Notes under the pieces: generated by a model
The model's input: the letters and a program-made list of their open reading frames with translations, nothing else
What the model was told of the DNA's origin: nothing
The model's database searches: none
Made by a program: the position numbers and the translations under genes
Assembly (NCBI GenBank): GCA_025464585.1
Contig: JAODGL010000107.1
Location: 4,766-29,531, forward strand
Source: Methanosarcinales archaeon
Lineage (GTDB): Archaea; Halobacteriota; Syntropharchaeia; Alkanophagales; Methanospirareceae
Length of the DNA: 24,766 nucleotides
Direction of reading: 5' to 3'
Shown here: in pieces, positions 1-7,467 of the stretch
How positions within the stretch are numbered: the first letter of the stretch is position 1
How the letters are laid out: each line of letters opens with the position of its first letter

Positions 1-53
1 ACACGGTTAAACTAAAATAAATCAGCGTAAATCCGTGTAAATCTGTGTCTTAA
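1..53. repeat. Dispersed intergenic repeat, copy A (partial)
   Basis: These 53 bases match 21039-21091 with a single mismatch (position 24, a versus t). The unit is built of near-repeated words of the type AAATCYGYGT. Only the right-hand part is present; the inverted left arm seen at 21009-21029 would lie before the window. The similarity continues more loosely for about 20 bases. It is non-coding and lies beside the 3' end of the nicotinamidase-like gene. Confidence 0.75.
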
Positions 54-82
54 ATAGAAGAAAGCTATACTTTTATATACAA

Positions 83-652
83 TCAAAGAGTAATATCCTC
101 TGAACTCGTGATAGTACCCTTCAACACGTATTTTATATGCCTCAGCCCATATTCCTGCTCATAATCGCTCATTGCAGCCACGCAATCCTCCGGCACTATT
201 AGCTCATACCCTCTAAGGGAAGCGTCTATTGCACTATGCAGTACACATATATTTGTCGCGACACCTGCCAAGATCAATGTTCTTATCCCTTTCTCTTTTA
301 GATGTGCATCGAGACCAGTGCCAAAGAATCCGCTATATTTCTGCTTTTTCACTACATAAGCTTCTTTTAAAAAAGACGAAAGCTCGTCTATTATCTCCGC
401 TCCTCTGGTGTCGCGAACGCAATGCTGACCCCATACTTCAAACTCTTCATTATCGGGCGAATGCCAATCCTGTGTGAATATCAAATGTACCCCTTTTTGT
501 ATTCCCTTTTCTATTAATCTGCGTATCCCAGGTATTATCTCGCTCGCTCCCGTACCTATAAACAAGGCGCCGTCTTCGTAGCAGAAGTCATTCTGCATGT
601 CTATAACAATCAGTGCAGTTTCCTCAGGATTTACTACTACCGTTTCACCCAT
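83..652 (-). CDS. Isochorismatase-family cysteine hydrolase, nicotinamidase-like
   Basis: This 189-aa protein belongs to the isochorismatase/nicotinamidase superfamily, cytosolic amidases that typically convert nicotinamide to nicotinate for NAD salvage. The catalytic triad can be read as Asp18 (IVIDMQNDF), Lys103 (KKQKYSGF) and Cys136 (ATNICVLHS). The metal-binding Asp62-x-His64 (TQDWHSPD) typical of true nicotinamidases is present, and the length is normal for PncA. It is divergent from aglB. The ATG at 652 lies about 25 nt from a TATA box with no Shine-Dalgarno sequence, so the mRNA is probably leaderless. The fold is near certain. The substrate is likely nicotinamide, but other family amidases are possible. 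Confidence 0.88.
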   Translation of the reverse strand: MGETVVVNPEETALIVIDMQNDFCYEDGALFIGTGASEIIPGIRRLIEKGIQKGVHLIFTQDWHSPDNEEFEVWGQHCVRDTRGAEIIDELSSFLKEAYVVKKQKYSGFFGTGLDAHLKEKGIRTLILAGVATNICVLHSAIDASLRGYELIVPEDCVAAMSDYEQEYGLRHIKYVLKGTITSSEDITL

Positions 653-667
653 TCTTTATATACCAAA

Positions 668-690
668 TGACACTTATATAATTAAAATTT
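668..690. promoter_or_regulatory. Shared bidirectional TATA box between the hydrolase gene and aglB
   Basis: The palindrome TTATATAA (674-681) lies almost midway between the divergent start codons at 652 (minus) and 705 (plus), 25-28 nt from each. That is the usual archaeal TATA-to-start distance. No second AT-rich box is evident in the 52-nt gap, and neither gene has a ribosome binding site, so both transcripts may be leaderless and share one TBP site. Confidence 0.55.
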
Positions 691-704
691 GTCTGTACCA
701 ACCA

Positions 705-2441
705 ATGTCAAAAAGTGAAAGTTGGGAGAGGTTTAAAGAAGAGTTGCTTCCCACCGTTTTACTGTTTGCTCTATCATTTACAATACGCTTTATGGGTGGC
801 GCGTGGGAGACAAAATGGGACAACGACGCCTATATGGCAAGACAGGCAGAGTATATCTATTCTTTTGGACACCCGGCGGTACCAGACCCTTTCAGCTCGG
901 CACCTTTATATCAGCCCGGTATGGCTTATCTTCTTGCCCTCGCGGGCTGGATAATAGACCTTATCCCGTTCAAATTCTCACTGTCCAGCATGAATATCGC
1001 TGAGGGTGTAGTACCACCACTGCTCGGAGCAGGCACCGTGCTAATTATATACTGGTTTGCAAAAAGCCTGTTCAATAAATCTGCGGGTGTTTTTGCCGGG
1101 GTGCTCGCTTCCTTCTCCCATTTTCTAATCTTCCGAACCATGAAAGGGTTTGTCTTCCACAACGCTCTTTCCCTGTTTTTAATCATTTTAACGGTTGCAG
1201 TTGCCTGGAAAGCGCTTAAAATAGTCAAAAATCCTTTTCCTGATGAATCCAAGAATAAAGCGGTCTATTTGGCTACAATTCTCGCTCCAGCAGTTCTTAT
1301 TGGCGTTACAGGTTTCACATGGGGTGGATACTTCATCCTTCATGCGATACTGATTTTTTACGGACTTCTTTTATCTGCTTTCTATTTGAGCTACCGCCAT
1401 GAGGGGGCTAAAAATTATCTGCTGAAAACGTGGCTGGTCATCTGTTCTACCATGCTTTTTGGAACTATAATAGCGTTAATACTGTATCCTGTGCGTGGTA
1501 CCGCGGAGATATTAAGAGCTGCACAGATGCTTCGGTTTACAGAAGGTCCTCTGGTCTATAAATTCACAGGTGACCTCATGCCACCGCGACTCGAAAGCTT
1601 TGAAGCCCTTTTCGGTACATTACTGCTGGTTGGGCTCGCCCTGACTGCCGTCGGTGTATATGCTCTTTACAAGCGCGACGATAAATACGGTTTGTATCTC
1701 CTTGCTGCACTGCTCGCTACTATGATTCCGGCAGTCCGGGCATATCATTTCATGGACATCTTCGCGATGTTCGTGTGCACATCGCTCGGCATCGGAGCCT
1801 CTTTCATATTGGAAGTAGCAAGGCAGGGACCGCAGAAAGAGGTATGGAAAAAGCTGGCTGCAGTATGTGTTATACTGATACTGTGCATCGCCTTCGTAAA
1901 CCCGGTTATTGATTCTTTAAATTATGTACGTTATTCTCACATGTATGCTGTCAATCCGGAAAGGGAACAAGCATTTTTGTACATTAAAAACAACACAGAC
2001 CCGGATTCTCTGTTTATCCTCTGGTGGGATTATGGTAATTCGTTAGCGTATTTCGCACAACGGAGGTCGGTAATTGACCAGATGCACTTCCCGGACGTTG
2101 ATGTGAAGGCAGTTTCGGCGGTCATAATGGCAACAGACCCTGACAAAGGATTGCAGATAGCCCGGGCACTCAAGCAGAGGCATAATAGTTCAGAAATATA
2201 TCTGATGCTTTTTCTAAACGATGCTTTTATATCTCCCATAATAGGTTATGCCGCGGGATACAATCTGACATCGCTCAATGAATCAATCAGGATGACTTTA
2301 GATGAGAATGGACGATTGGTTGCGATGAACAATCTCACAAATCAGACTACTTATTATAGGCTCTGGACTAACCAGTCTATTGACGGATATACGCTTTTCT
2401 ATGCGAACAAAGAGGTTAAAGTATATAGGTTAAATGCATGA
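705..2441 (+). CDS. aglB: Oligosaccharyltransferase AglB/STT3 family, compact form
   Basis: This membrane glycosyltransferase moves a lipid-linked oligosaccharide onto Asn of secreted proteins (N-glycosylation, S-layer maturation). The start at 705 (MSKSESWERF) was chosen over the in-frame ATG at 597 because the TATA box at 674-681 is about 27 nt upstream of 705, and 597 lies inside the divergent gene. Residues 39-41 (DND, in WDNDAYMARQAEYI) form the first DxD acidic motif. About a dozen hydrophobic segments follow, then the hallmark WWDYG at residues 440-444. The protein is 578 aa, shorter than many AglB proteins because the extracytoplasmic C-terminal domain is only about 140 residues long. 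Family assignment is secure. Confidence 0.93.
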   Translation: MSKSESWERFKEELLPTVLLFALSFTIRFMGGAWETKWDNDAYMARQAEYIYSFGHPAVPDPFSSAPLYQPGMAYLLALAGWIIDLIPFKFSLSSMNIAEGVVPPLLGAGTVLIIYWFAKSLFNKSAGVFAGVLASFSHFLIFRTMKGFVFHNALSLFLIILTVAVAWKALKIVKNPFPDESKNKAVYLATILAPAVLIGVTGFTWGGYFILHAILIFYGLLLSAFYLSYRHEGAKNYLLKTWLVICSTMLFGTIIALILYPVRGTAEILRAAQMLRFTEGPLVYKFTGDLMPPRLESFEALFGTLLLVGLALTAVGVYALYKRDDKYGLYLLAALLATMIPAVRAYHFMDIFAMFVCTSLGIGASFILEVARQGPQKEVWKKLAAVCVILILCIAFVNPVIDSLNYVRYSHMYAVNPEREQAFLYIKNNTDPDSLFILWWDYGNSLAYFAQRRSVIDQMHFPDVDVKAVSAVIMATDPDKGLQIARALKQRHNSSEIYLMLFLNDAFISPIIGYAAGYNLTSLNESIRMTLDENGRLVAMNNLTNQTTYYRLWTNQSIDGYTLFYANKEVKVYRLNA

Positions 2442-2495
2442 ACATTATGATTAAATATCTCTACCTATTAGTATAGTTTAAGTGAAAGTAATAAA

Positions 2496-2569
2496 GGGGC
2501 AGTAGGGTAGCCAGGTTATCCTCGTGGCTTTGGGAGCCATGGACCCCAGTTCAAATCTGGGCTGCCCCA
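2496..2569 (+). tRNA. tRNA-Pro (anticodon UGG)
   Basis: The cloverleaf was folded by eye. A 7-bp acceptor GGGGCAG/CTGCCCC has discriminator A at 2569. The D arm is GGGT/ATCC, the anticodon stem GTGGC/GCCAT encloses a 7-nt loop with TGG at 2531-2533, and the T arm is CCCAG/CTGGG with TTCAAAT in the loop. CCA is not encoded and no intron is seen. A strong hairpin begins at the discriminator base. Confidence 0.95.
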
Positions 2570-2603
2570 TCAATCTTTCTTTCAGTTCAAAAGAAAGTTT
2601 GAT
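2569..2603 (+). terminator. Hairpin directly after tRNA-Pro
   Basis: An inverted repeat of 14 pairs with one T-T mismatch (arms 2569-2582 and 2590-2603) starts on the tRNA discriminator base and is followed by TTTT. The outer arm has the same ATCAA..CTTT/AAAG.TTGAT core as the hairpin after tRNA-Gly at 19281-19307, so it looks like a recurrent tRNA trailer or terminator element. Confidence 0.6.
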
Positions 2604-2656
2604 TTTATCAAGAATTTATGTAAGAAACTATAATATATATATGGAGGAAAATGCAA

Positions 2657-3127
2657 ATGCAGCTTAATGAAATATTGAACGAGGTAATAATTAGGGAAGT
2701 TTACAAAGGAGTAAAGATAGAATGTAAACTCCCTTATGACCTGTCTGAATTAACAGCGGATATCGTAGAAAAAATAAAAACCGATAAAGATTTTAGGCAG
2801 AAATACAAAGAAGAATTAGGTGAACGACTCCAAAAGAAAGGTTACGAAAATTTAGAAGTAATTGACATTTACCCTTCTTCTAACTACCTGGTGGTTAGAT
2901 ATACTGCATATTATGTTGGACGTAGAGAATATCCAGAAATCCATTTAAAAACTCTTTTGATCTTCTACGAAGGAATGGGTAAAGATATACGCGATCCAGA
3001 TGTTTTTGATGAGGTTGTGGAGAAAGCAAGACAAGACTTAGGAGAAATAAAAAAAGACATAGAAGAGAGGCTTTATCATTTCGCTACTTTGTTCAAAAGA
3101 GCTATTGATAAGGAATTGGTCATTTAA
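2657..3127 (+). CDS. Hypothetical protein, 156 aa, alpha/beta, no recognised domain
   Basis: I do not recognise this protein. It is hydrophilic, lacks signal or membrane segments and looks mixed alpha/beta: a charged N-terminal helix region (KIKTDKDFRQKYKEEL), a central strand-rich part (residues around NLEVIDIYPSSNYLVVRYTAYYVG) and an acidic/basic helical C-terminus (ARQDLGEIKKDIEERLYHFATLFKRAI) that may form a coiled coil. GGAGG at 2643-2647 lies 9 nt before the ATG at 2657 and only 3 nt before the ATG at 2651, so I prefer 2657. The gene stands alone between tRNA-Pro and the convergent 5S region. Its 3' end overlaps an opposing ORF remnant by 8 nt. Codon use looks normal and it is probably real. 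Confidence 0.7.
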   Translation: MQLNEILNEVIIREVYKGVKIECKLPYDLSELTADIVEKIKTDKDFRQKYKEELGERLQKKGYENLEVIDIYPSSNYLVVRYTAYYVGRREYPEIHLKTLLIFYEGMGKDIRDPDVFDEVVEKARQDLGEIKKDIEERLYHFATLFKRAIDKELVI

Positions 3128-3293
3128 ATCTCGCCCCTCTTATCAACAACCCGCACAGCCTTGCTCCAATACAAAGAGCATAATTCTCATGCGATGGATT
3201 CAGCATCGGTGCTCCGCTCTTCTCCACCAACTCCCACTTCCTCTTACTGGAAAGAACATTCTCCAAGTTTTCCCTTATGATTTTCTCACCTTC
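3120..3293 (-). pseudogene. ORF remnant downstream of 5S rRNA
   Basis: This open stretch of 57 codons runs from just after a TGA to a TGA at 3120. It reads like real protein (for example SSKRKWELVEKSGAP and NPSHENYALCIGARL) but lacks an upstream start codon; its first Met is codon 30. I do not recognise the family. It begins 15 nt past the 3' end of the 5S gene on the same strand, which suggests the C-terminal relic of a gene cut off at the 5S locus. An alternative is a short protein started by a non-ATG codon (TTG at codon 9). Confidence 0.35.
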
Positions 3294-3307
3294 TCAAAAA
3301 GGGTTGT

Positions 3308-3434
3308 GGGCATAGCAGCGATCCTCAGTTCCCAAGTGCTCGCGCAACTCAGTACAGTAAGGAACGCTGAGGGGCTTATCTGCCGGGTTCGGAATGAGAC
3401 CGGGAGTTTCCCCCTCGCTATGGCCGCTATGCCC
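3308..3434 (-). rRNA. rrf: 5S ribosomal RNA, free-standing
   Basis: The minus strand carries the archaeal 5S pattern. Terminal helix I is GGGCATAGC/GCTATGCCC, perfect over at least 9 bp. The conserved loop-B and loop-C region CTCATTCCGAACCCGGCAG is present, followed by a 3' half with GCGCGAGCACTTGGGA. Length is about 127 nt. No 16S or 23S rRNA or spacer tRNA is adjacent, so this copy is transcribed alone, from the TATA box at 3457-3465. Confidence 0.95.
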
Positions 3435-3456
3435 ATTTACAATATTTCTATTGCTT

Positions 3457-3465
3457 ACTTAAAAA
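3457..3465 (-). promoter_or_regulatory. TATA box of the 5S rRNA gene
   Basis: The minus strand reads TTTTTAAGT, centred about 27 nt upstream of the 5S 5' end at 3434, the expected archaeal spacing. It supports independent transcription of this 5S gene. Confidence 0.5.
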
Positions 3466-3536
3466 GGTTGTTTTTTATTGTACATAAAGTATAACTTCCA
3501 CTTTAATTCTTTCAATAAAAATCCTTAAACCGTAAC

Positions 3537-3773
3537 TCAGCAACATTTTACGTAATAGGTATATTCAATCTCCTTTATCTTCTCGCGAAGCTTCTCCTGT
3601 GTATTGAGCTCGGGTGGAAGCTCATCGCCCTTCTTATCCCCATAGAGCTTGTCTTCCTCATCGTCTATCGCAATCCCTCTCTCTATTATCCTCCTCCGAG
3701 AACTCATACCCACAACGGGGATGGCACCTGTAAGTTCTTTCACGCCAAACTTAGCGATAGTTTCGGGTTTTAG
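3537..3773 (-). pseudogene. Unidentified ORF remnant, 78 codons
   Basis: This open frame runs after a TGA at 3774-3776 to a stop at 3537. A possible GTG start at 3743 would give 68 aa. It reads KPETIAKFGVKELTGAIPVVG, then a very charged part (SSRRRIIERG, DDEEDKLYGDKKGDELPPEL) and a helical end (TQEKLREKIKEIEYTYYV). I do not recognise it. It is in the same frame as the 5' part of the universal stress pseudogene upstream but is separated from it by stops and does not resemble a USP C-terminus. It could be the tail of a third gene or of a transposase. Confidence 0.3.
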
Positions 3774-4079
3774 TCAGCCGCAGTGGTTGAGAGAAGATCT
3801 TTTTATGCCTCCAAACAGATGCCGCTCTCTTTTCACGCTCACTATCAGCCCCGCACCTTCTAACTCGCTCTTTACTGCTTCTCTTCTGGACTTCGTTCTC
3901 ATACCCCTCGGTTGTCTCTCCGAGCCACGCTGCACCTGTTACCACCGTTTCTCCCGCAGGTCTATCACATGCACGAGCACAACCTCCTCAGTCCCCACTT
4001 CACGCAATTTCTTCACATATCCCGGCGCCTTCGTGGCGCAATCCGAGAAATCCGTCGGATACAATATCTTTCGGAACAT
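3774..4079 (-). pseudogene. Universal stress protein (UspA family), frameshifted
   Basis: The ATG at 4079 begins MFRKILYPTDFSDCATKAP, a canonical UspA N-terminus (beta1 and helix alpha1), continuing through VGTEEVVLVHVIDLRE. The frame then hits TAA at 3939-3941. The family-like sequence continues in another frame (TVVTGAAWLGETTEGYENEVQK) and returns to the first frame (REAVKSELEGAGLIVSVKRE). Two compensating shifts therefore flank about 25 codons. The C-terminal GxxG nucleotide-binding segment is absent. The gene follows TauE/SafE by 19 nt, so it was once the last gene of the thioredoxin-TauE operon. Assembly indels could mimic the frameshifts but not the missing C-terminus. Confidence 0.75.
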
Positions 4080-4098
4080 TTTTTACTACCTCTTACTC

Positions 4099-4953
4099 CT
4101 AAATCGGCAGGCTTATCCCCAGACCCTTCTTTATCATCACGTATCCCATGTATAGCATCACGATGATGAACACGTATCGTAACTGCTTTGCGGGCAGTTT
4201 ATGCGCGGTTCTTACGCCTACCTGCGCCATCAGCACGCTCGTTAATGCGAGCAGAATCCATGATTCAAGGTTCCAGTAACCCAGCAGGTGTCCAACTGAT
4301 GATATGAATGGCATACCGGATTTCAGCCCGTTATAGATATAGCCCGATAGCCCGCCGATGGCTGTGAATATCATCAGTGCCGTGGAAGTGCCAACCGCAA
4401 GATGTATTCCAAAGGAGAGTGCAACCACCATCACAGGCACCATGAGCACACCGCCACCTATACCGATGATACCTGTGACGATACCGAGCGGGAATCCCCA
4501 CGCAGCCCATATCAACGGGTTCTCTACGTGTTTCTTGCCCGTTACTTCCGGTGGTTTCGCGGTGAGCATTCTGACCGCACCGGCGATTATCGCAGTGCCA
4601 AAAGCTATGCTCAGAACCGAACCCGGCAACTGTGAAGCAATTTTAGAGCCTATAAATGCACCTATCGCACCCGTAACGCCGAGCACCAGCGCAGCTTTCC
4701 ACAGTACCGCTCCTCGTTTCGTATGCCCGTACGCGCCACTTGCCGCAGTGGGTATCACGACCGCGAGATTCGTGCCAAAACCGATGAGGACAGCGTTATG
4801 AAGGCTCATTGCAGGGTCCAGAGCGGTATATGCCCAGACCTGAACAGGGATCATAATAAAGCAACCGCCGACACCGAGCATACCACTTGCGAATCCCACA
4901 CCGAGTCCGGTAATCATGAGCACGATTGCCACCGTCAAGAAGCTGAGAGGCAT
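4099..4953 (-). CDS. TauE/SafE-family membrane transporter
   Basis: This 284-aa integral membrane protein of the TauE/SafE (DUF81) family is a putative exporter of sulfite, sulfonates or other anions. It has the family's two-fold repeat: an N-terminal half with GVGFASGMLGVGGCFIMIP and a C-terminal half with GIVTGIIGIGGGVLMVP, each followed by a polar helix (HNAVLIGFGTNLA; AVGTSTALMIFTAIGG). About eight hydrophobic helices are visible. Its ATG overlaps the stop of the thioredoxin-like gene (ATGA) and is served by GGAGGTGA just upstream, so the two are translationally coupled. Pairing with a CxxC thioredoxin-like protein, and the ACR3 locus nearby, hint at handling of sulfur or metalloid oxyanions. 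The substrate is not determinable from sequence. Confidence 0.9.
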   Translation of the reverse strand: MPLSFLTVAIVLMITGLGVGFASGMLGVGGCFIMIPVQVWAYTALDPAMSLHNAVLIGFGTNLAVVIPTAASGAYGHTKRGAVLWKAALVLGVTGAIGAFIGSKIASQLPGSVLSIAFGTAIIAGAVRMLTAKPPEVTGKKHVENPLIWAAWGFPLGIVTGIIGIGGGVLMVPVMVVALSFGIHLAVGTSTALMIFTAIGGLSGYIYNGLKSGMPFISSVGHLLGYWNLESWILLALTSVLMAQVGVRTAHKLPAKQLRYVFIIVMLYMGYVMIKKGLGISLPI

Positions 4954-5369
4954 CAGACATCACCTCCCCCGTTCGTTGCTTCTCTAAGCGCTTCTCGCAG
5001 TTCACCCTTATCGGGTACCTGCTCGAAGAACTTCAATCTATCGTTTATTACCACTGCGGGCGCTAAAATCAGACCGCTGTCCGGATGTCGTTCGAGGAGT
5101 GGCTTCGCTTTTCTGTCCAATCCCCCGACGTCTCCTCTCGCCAATTCCTCGCTTATATCCGGCATCGGTTCACCAACGAGTTCTGCGAACTGTCTTAAAG
5201 ATACGCATCTTCCATATCGCTCCGCTTCTTCCGTCCCCACGACAAGTTTCTCCAAATCAACATCTATTCCAAGCTCTTCCGCCAGCTCTCCCACCAGCTC
5301 GTAAGTCCAGTGACACCGCGAGCATGGCGGGTCCGTCCCAATCACTTTCACGCTTATTTTCATATCCAT
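4953..5369 (-). CDS. Thioredoxin/glutaredoxin-like protein with CxxC
   Basis: This small soluble redox protein of about 138 aa has an N-terminal strand (KISVKVIGTDPP) leading into the active-site motif CSRC. A helix and beta-alpha-beta pattern follow, with ILAPAVVINDRLKFFEQVP matching the cis-Pro region (APAVVINDR) of thioredoxin-fold proteins. There is an insertion between these halves (VSLRQFAELVGEPMPDISEELA). Possible ATG starts are 5387, 5384, 5369 and 5363. GGAGG lies 8 nt before 5369, and 5387 abuts the palindrome, so I chose 5369. It overlaps tauE by ATGA. It may reduce or relay a disulfide or thiol-bound sulfur or arsenic species; that is inference from context. Confidence 0.82.
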   Translation of the reverse strand: MDMKISVKVIGTDPPCSRCHWTYELVGELAEELGIDVDLEKLVVGTEEAERYGRCVSLRQFAELVGEPMPDISEELARGDVGGLDRKAKPLLERHPDSGLILAPAVVINDRLKFFEQVPDKGELREALREATNGGGDV

Positions 5370-5385
5370 ATCTATTGCCTCCATC

Positions 5386-5426
5386 ATTTCAAATATATTT
5401 GAAACATCTGTATAAAAATATATTTT
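5386..5426 (-). promoter_or_regulatory. Promoter with 18-bp palindromic operator for the thioredoxin-TauE operon
   Basis: TTTCAAATATATTTGAAA at 5387-5404 is a perfect 18-bp palindrome. A TATA-like stretch lies at about 5410-5426 on the minus strand, which places the transcription start inside the palindrome, a classic repressor position. Fifteen bases (5386-5400) recur exactly at 8829-8843 in front of acr3. The 107 bases from 5427 to 5533 hold no gene that I can see; they include the 12-bp palindrome CAAGCATGCTTG (5428-5439). Confidence 0.55.
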
Positions 5427-5533
5427 CCAAGCATGCTTGCAATTTCGGACTACACAGCATATGAAAGAGCGAGTAGCACTTACTGCATTCCGTCACTTGA
5501 GATACACACCTCAACAGAACTACATCCGAGCAT

Positions 5534-6262
5534 TCAAAACCTCATTGCCGATGTTCGTTCATGTAGCTTCACTGCAAGGATGAGGAACAATGCGGAATAG
5601 AAGAGTAGCACCACGAAATCGAGATATATGGGGTAGTATGCATAGCCCTGAATGGAGTATCGTGCCAGATCTGTAAAATAGGTCAGAGGCGACAAAGAAG
5701 CCACTGCAACACCCCAGCCCGGCATTTGCTCCATCGGGATGAAGATGCCACTGATGAAGACCACGGGAAACTTCACAAACGCGGAGAGCATCATGATATT
5801 CGAGACCAGGCTCGTCGGCGGGGCGGAGAATAGCAAGCCGAGTGATGAGAAGCAGAACGCAGAAATGAAGATAGCAGCAGCCAAAATGACCGGGCTCTTC
5901 ACTCCAACACCCAGTGCGATGCCCACGGTGACCGGAACCGCCGAGATGCACGCACCGAATATGAACGAAGCGAGTATGTCGCCGAATATCAGAGTTCTCA
6001 CCTCTATGGGGCATGAAATGAGCCGTTCAAGTGTTCTCATCTGCGTCTCCCATGGCATGATCACCGGCGAGACCGAGGTGGAAGTGAAGAAGATGGTCAT
6101 TGCCAGCAGTCCCGGTATGAGAAATGCCGCAGGTAAATTTCTTCCTATGTAAAAAGCTAAGAAGAGGAAGAGAGGGAACAATACCCCAAAGATGATAACC
6201 GGTCCTTTGAAATAATACATCTGGATGTCCTTCCAGATTACCGCCCAGAGCTTCCTAATCAT
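5534..6262 (-). CDS. ABC-2 type transporter permease
   Basis: This 242-aa membrane subunit of an ABC exporter has about six hydrophobic segments: KGPVIIFGVLFPLFLFLAF near residue 20, then around 50, 95-115, 130-150, 165-180 and 215-235. The family-typical loop PWETQMRTLERLISCPI after helix 2 contains the conserved coupling Glu-Arg region, and SGIFIPMEQMPGW precedes the last helices. The length is normal for ABC-2. Its start overlaps the end of the ATPase gene by 8 nt, so the pair is translationally coupled. Substrate is unknown; drug, lipid or peptide export are typical. Confidence 0.9.
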   Translation of the reverse strand: MIRKLWAVIWKDIQMYYFKGPVIIFGVLFPLFLFLAFYIGRNLPAAFLIPGLLAMTIFFTSTSVSPVIMPWETQMRTLERLISCPIEVRTLIFGDILASFIFGACISAVPVTVGIALGVGVKSPVILAAAIFISAFCFSSLGLLFSAPPTSLVSNIMMLSAFVKFPVVFISGIFIPMEQMPGWGVAVASLSPLTYFTDLARYSIQGYAYYPIYLDFVVLLFYSALFLILAVKLHERTSAMRF

Positions 6263-7166
6263 TTGAGCCTCCTGTCAATTTCACGAAAATATCCTCCAGA
6301 GAGGGCGATTGGACGTTTAAACCCATTATCTTCAACCCGTTAAGCGTTGCAAACCCAACAATCGAGCAAATCACTTCGTGCGGCTCTGTTGTATAAATCT
6401 TGTAGTTATCACCTACACGCTCTGGATTGAACCCCAGCATACTCATATCCACCGCTTTGTCGAACTTCACTTCCACTGCCAATGAGCCTCCTATCCTGGT
6501 TCTCAAATTTTCTGGGCTATCTATGATGACCATTTTCCCCTTGTTTATTATACCGACACGATCACAGAGCACGTTCACTTCCTGCATGTTGTGAGAGGTG
6601 AGAAAGACCGTCTTTCTCTCCTCCTTTAGCTCCTTTATCTTCTGCCTGATCAATCTTGCGGACTGGATATCCAGCCCACTTGTGGGCTCGTCAAGGAAGA
6701 GAACTTCAGGGTCGCTTATCATTGCCATGCAGAGCATAAGCCTTTGCTTCATCCCTTTTGAGAAGCCTTTTACCTTGCTCGAACGCCGTTCATAAATCCC
6801 AAATTCCTTGAGCAGGGTGGCTGCTCGCAGCTCCGCTTCTCGTCGTGGTATGCCATAAAGCGAGGCGATGAGCATCATGTTCTGCCACGCCTTCAAGTCT
6901 GGATAGGCATTCGCAGTCTCAGGCACAACCCCCAGTACTTCCTTCGCTTTTTGCGTATCTTTCACGATATCGCAGCCCATCACTCTTGCCTCTCCCGCAT
7001 CTGGCTTTATCACGCCTGTGAGTATTCTCACTGTTGTCGTTTTCCCCGCTCCGTTAGGACCGAGGAAGCCGAAGATTTCGCCACGATGCACGTTAAATGA
7101 GACGCAATCAACCGCTTTAATTCCATTAAAACTCTTGCTCATGACCTTAACTTCTATCGCTTCCAT
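6255..7166 (-). CDS. ABC transporter ATP-binding protein
   Basis: This 303-aa ATPase partners the permease that follows. It has Walker A GPNGAGKTT (near residue 40), Q-loop region VVPETANAYPDL, signature FSKGMKQRL in place of LSGGQ, Walker B VLFLDEPTSGLD and H-loop TSHNMQEV. A C-terminal regulatory domain follows, ending SLEDIFVKLTGG. The ATG at 7166 was preferred to the GTG at 7172 because GGAGG lies 6 nt before 7166 and directly touches 7172. Its 5' end lies inside the HTH gene (20-nt overlap), giving the order regulator-ATPase-permease. Confidence 0.93.
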   Translation of the reverse strand: MEAIEVKVMSKSFNGIKAVDCVSFNVHRGEIFGFLGPNGAGKTTTVRILTGVIKPDAGEARVMGCDIVKDTQKAKEVLGVVPETANAYPDLKAWQNMMLIASLYGIPRREAELRAATLLKEFGIYERRSSKVKGFSKGMKQRLMLCMAMISDPEVLFLDEPTSGLDIQSARLIRQKIKELKEERKTVFLTSHNMQEVNVLCDRVGIINKGKMVIIDSPENLRTRIGGSLAVEVKFDKAVDMSMLGFNPERVGDNYKIYTTEPHEVICSIVGFATLNGLKIMGLNVQSPSLEDIFVKLTGGSND

Positions 7167-7467
7167 CTCCACCCTCCAACAGGTCTATCACAATTCGCCT
7201 GGATTTCAATCTCCAGACCTTCTCGGGTGCGCCTCCTCCTTCATCCTTGTAGCCTGCAACCTCTATTATACCCGCTTTCTTCAGTTCCGAGAGATGATAA
7301 TACAGGCATGGAGCAGTCATTTCTTCGTCATTCTCTCGCAAGCATTCCTGTATCTCCTTCGTGCTCCTTGCACCTTCACCAATACAATCTATAATCAGCC
7401 ACCTCGTCGGGCAATGCAGAGCCCTCATGAGAGTTCTTAATCTCTTGCTCTTGCCCTCCCCGCTCAT
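7147..7467 (-). CDS. Winged-helix regulator of the ABC operon (ArsR/PadR-like)
   Basis: This small DNA-binding protein has a winged-helix core. Helix 1 is RLRTLMRALHCPTRWLIIDCI, the HTH includes STKEIQECL and the recognition helix APCLYYHLSELKKAGIIEV, and the wing is YKDEGGGAPEKVWRL. It lacks an obvious CxC metal site, so a metal sensor is not implied. Starts at 7497 (GTG), 7488, 7482 and 7467 are possible; GGAG sits 5 nt before the ATG at 7467. TATA-like sequence at about 7500-7515 would permit a longer start. It is the first gene of the regulator-ATPase-permease operon and probably represses it. Confidence 0.82.
   Translation of the reverse strand: MSGEGKSKRLRTLMRALHCPTRWLIIDCIGEGARSTKEIQECLRENDEEMTAPCLYYHLSELKKAGIIEVAGYKDEGGGAPEKVWRLKSRRIVIDLLEGGDGSDRS

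Noticed and set aside
229..477. Plus-strand frame of 82 codons opposite the nicotinamidase-like gene
   Set aside because: It lies wholly inside a well-supported gene on the other strand and has no family-like sequence.
3774..3776. TGA in the USP frame read as selenocysteine
   Set aside because: The same frame also has a TAA at 3939-3941 and family similarity moves to another frame, so decay explains the stops. No SECIS-like element was evident.
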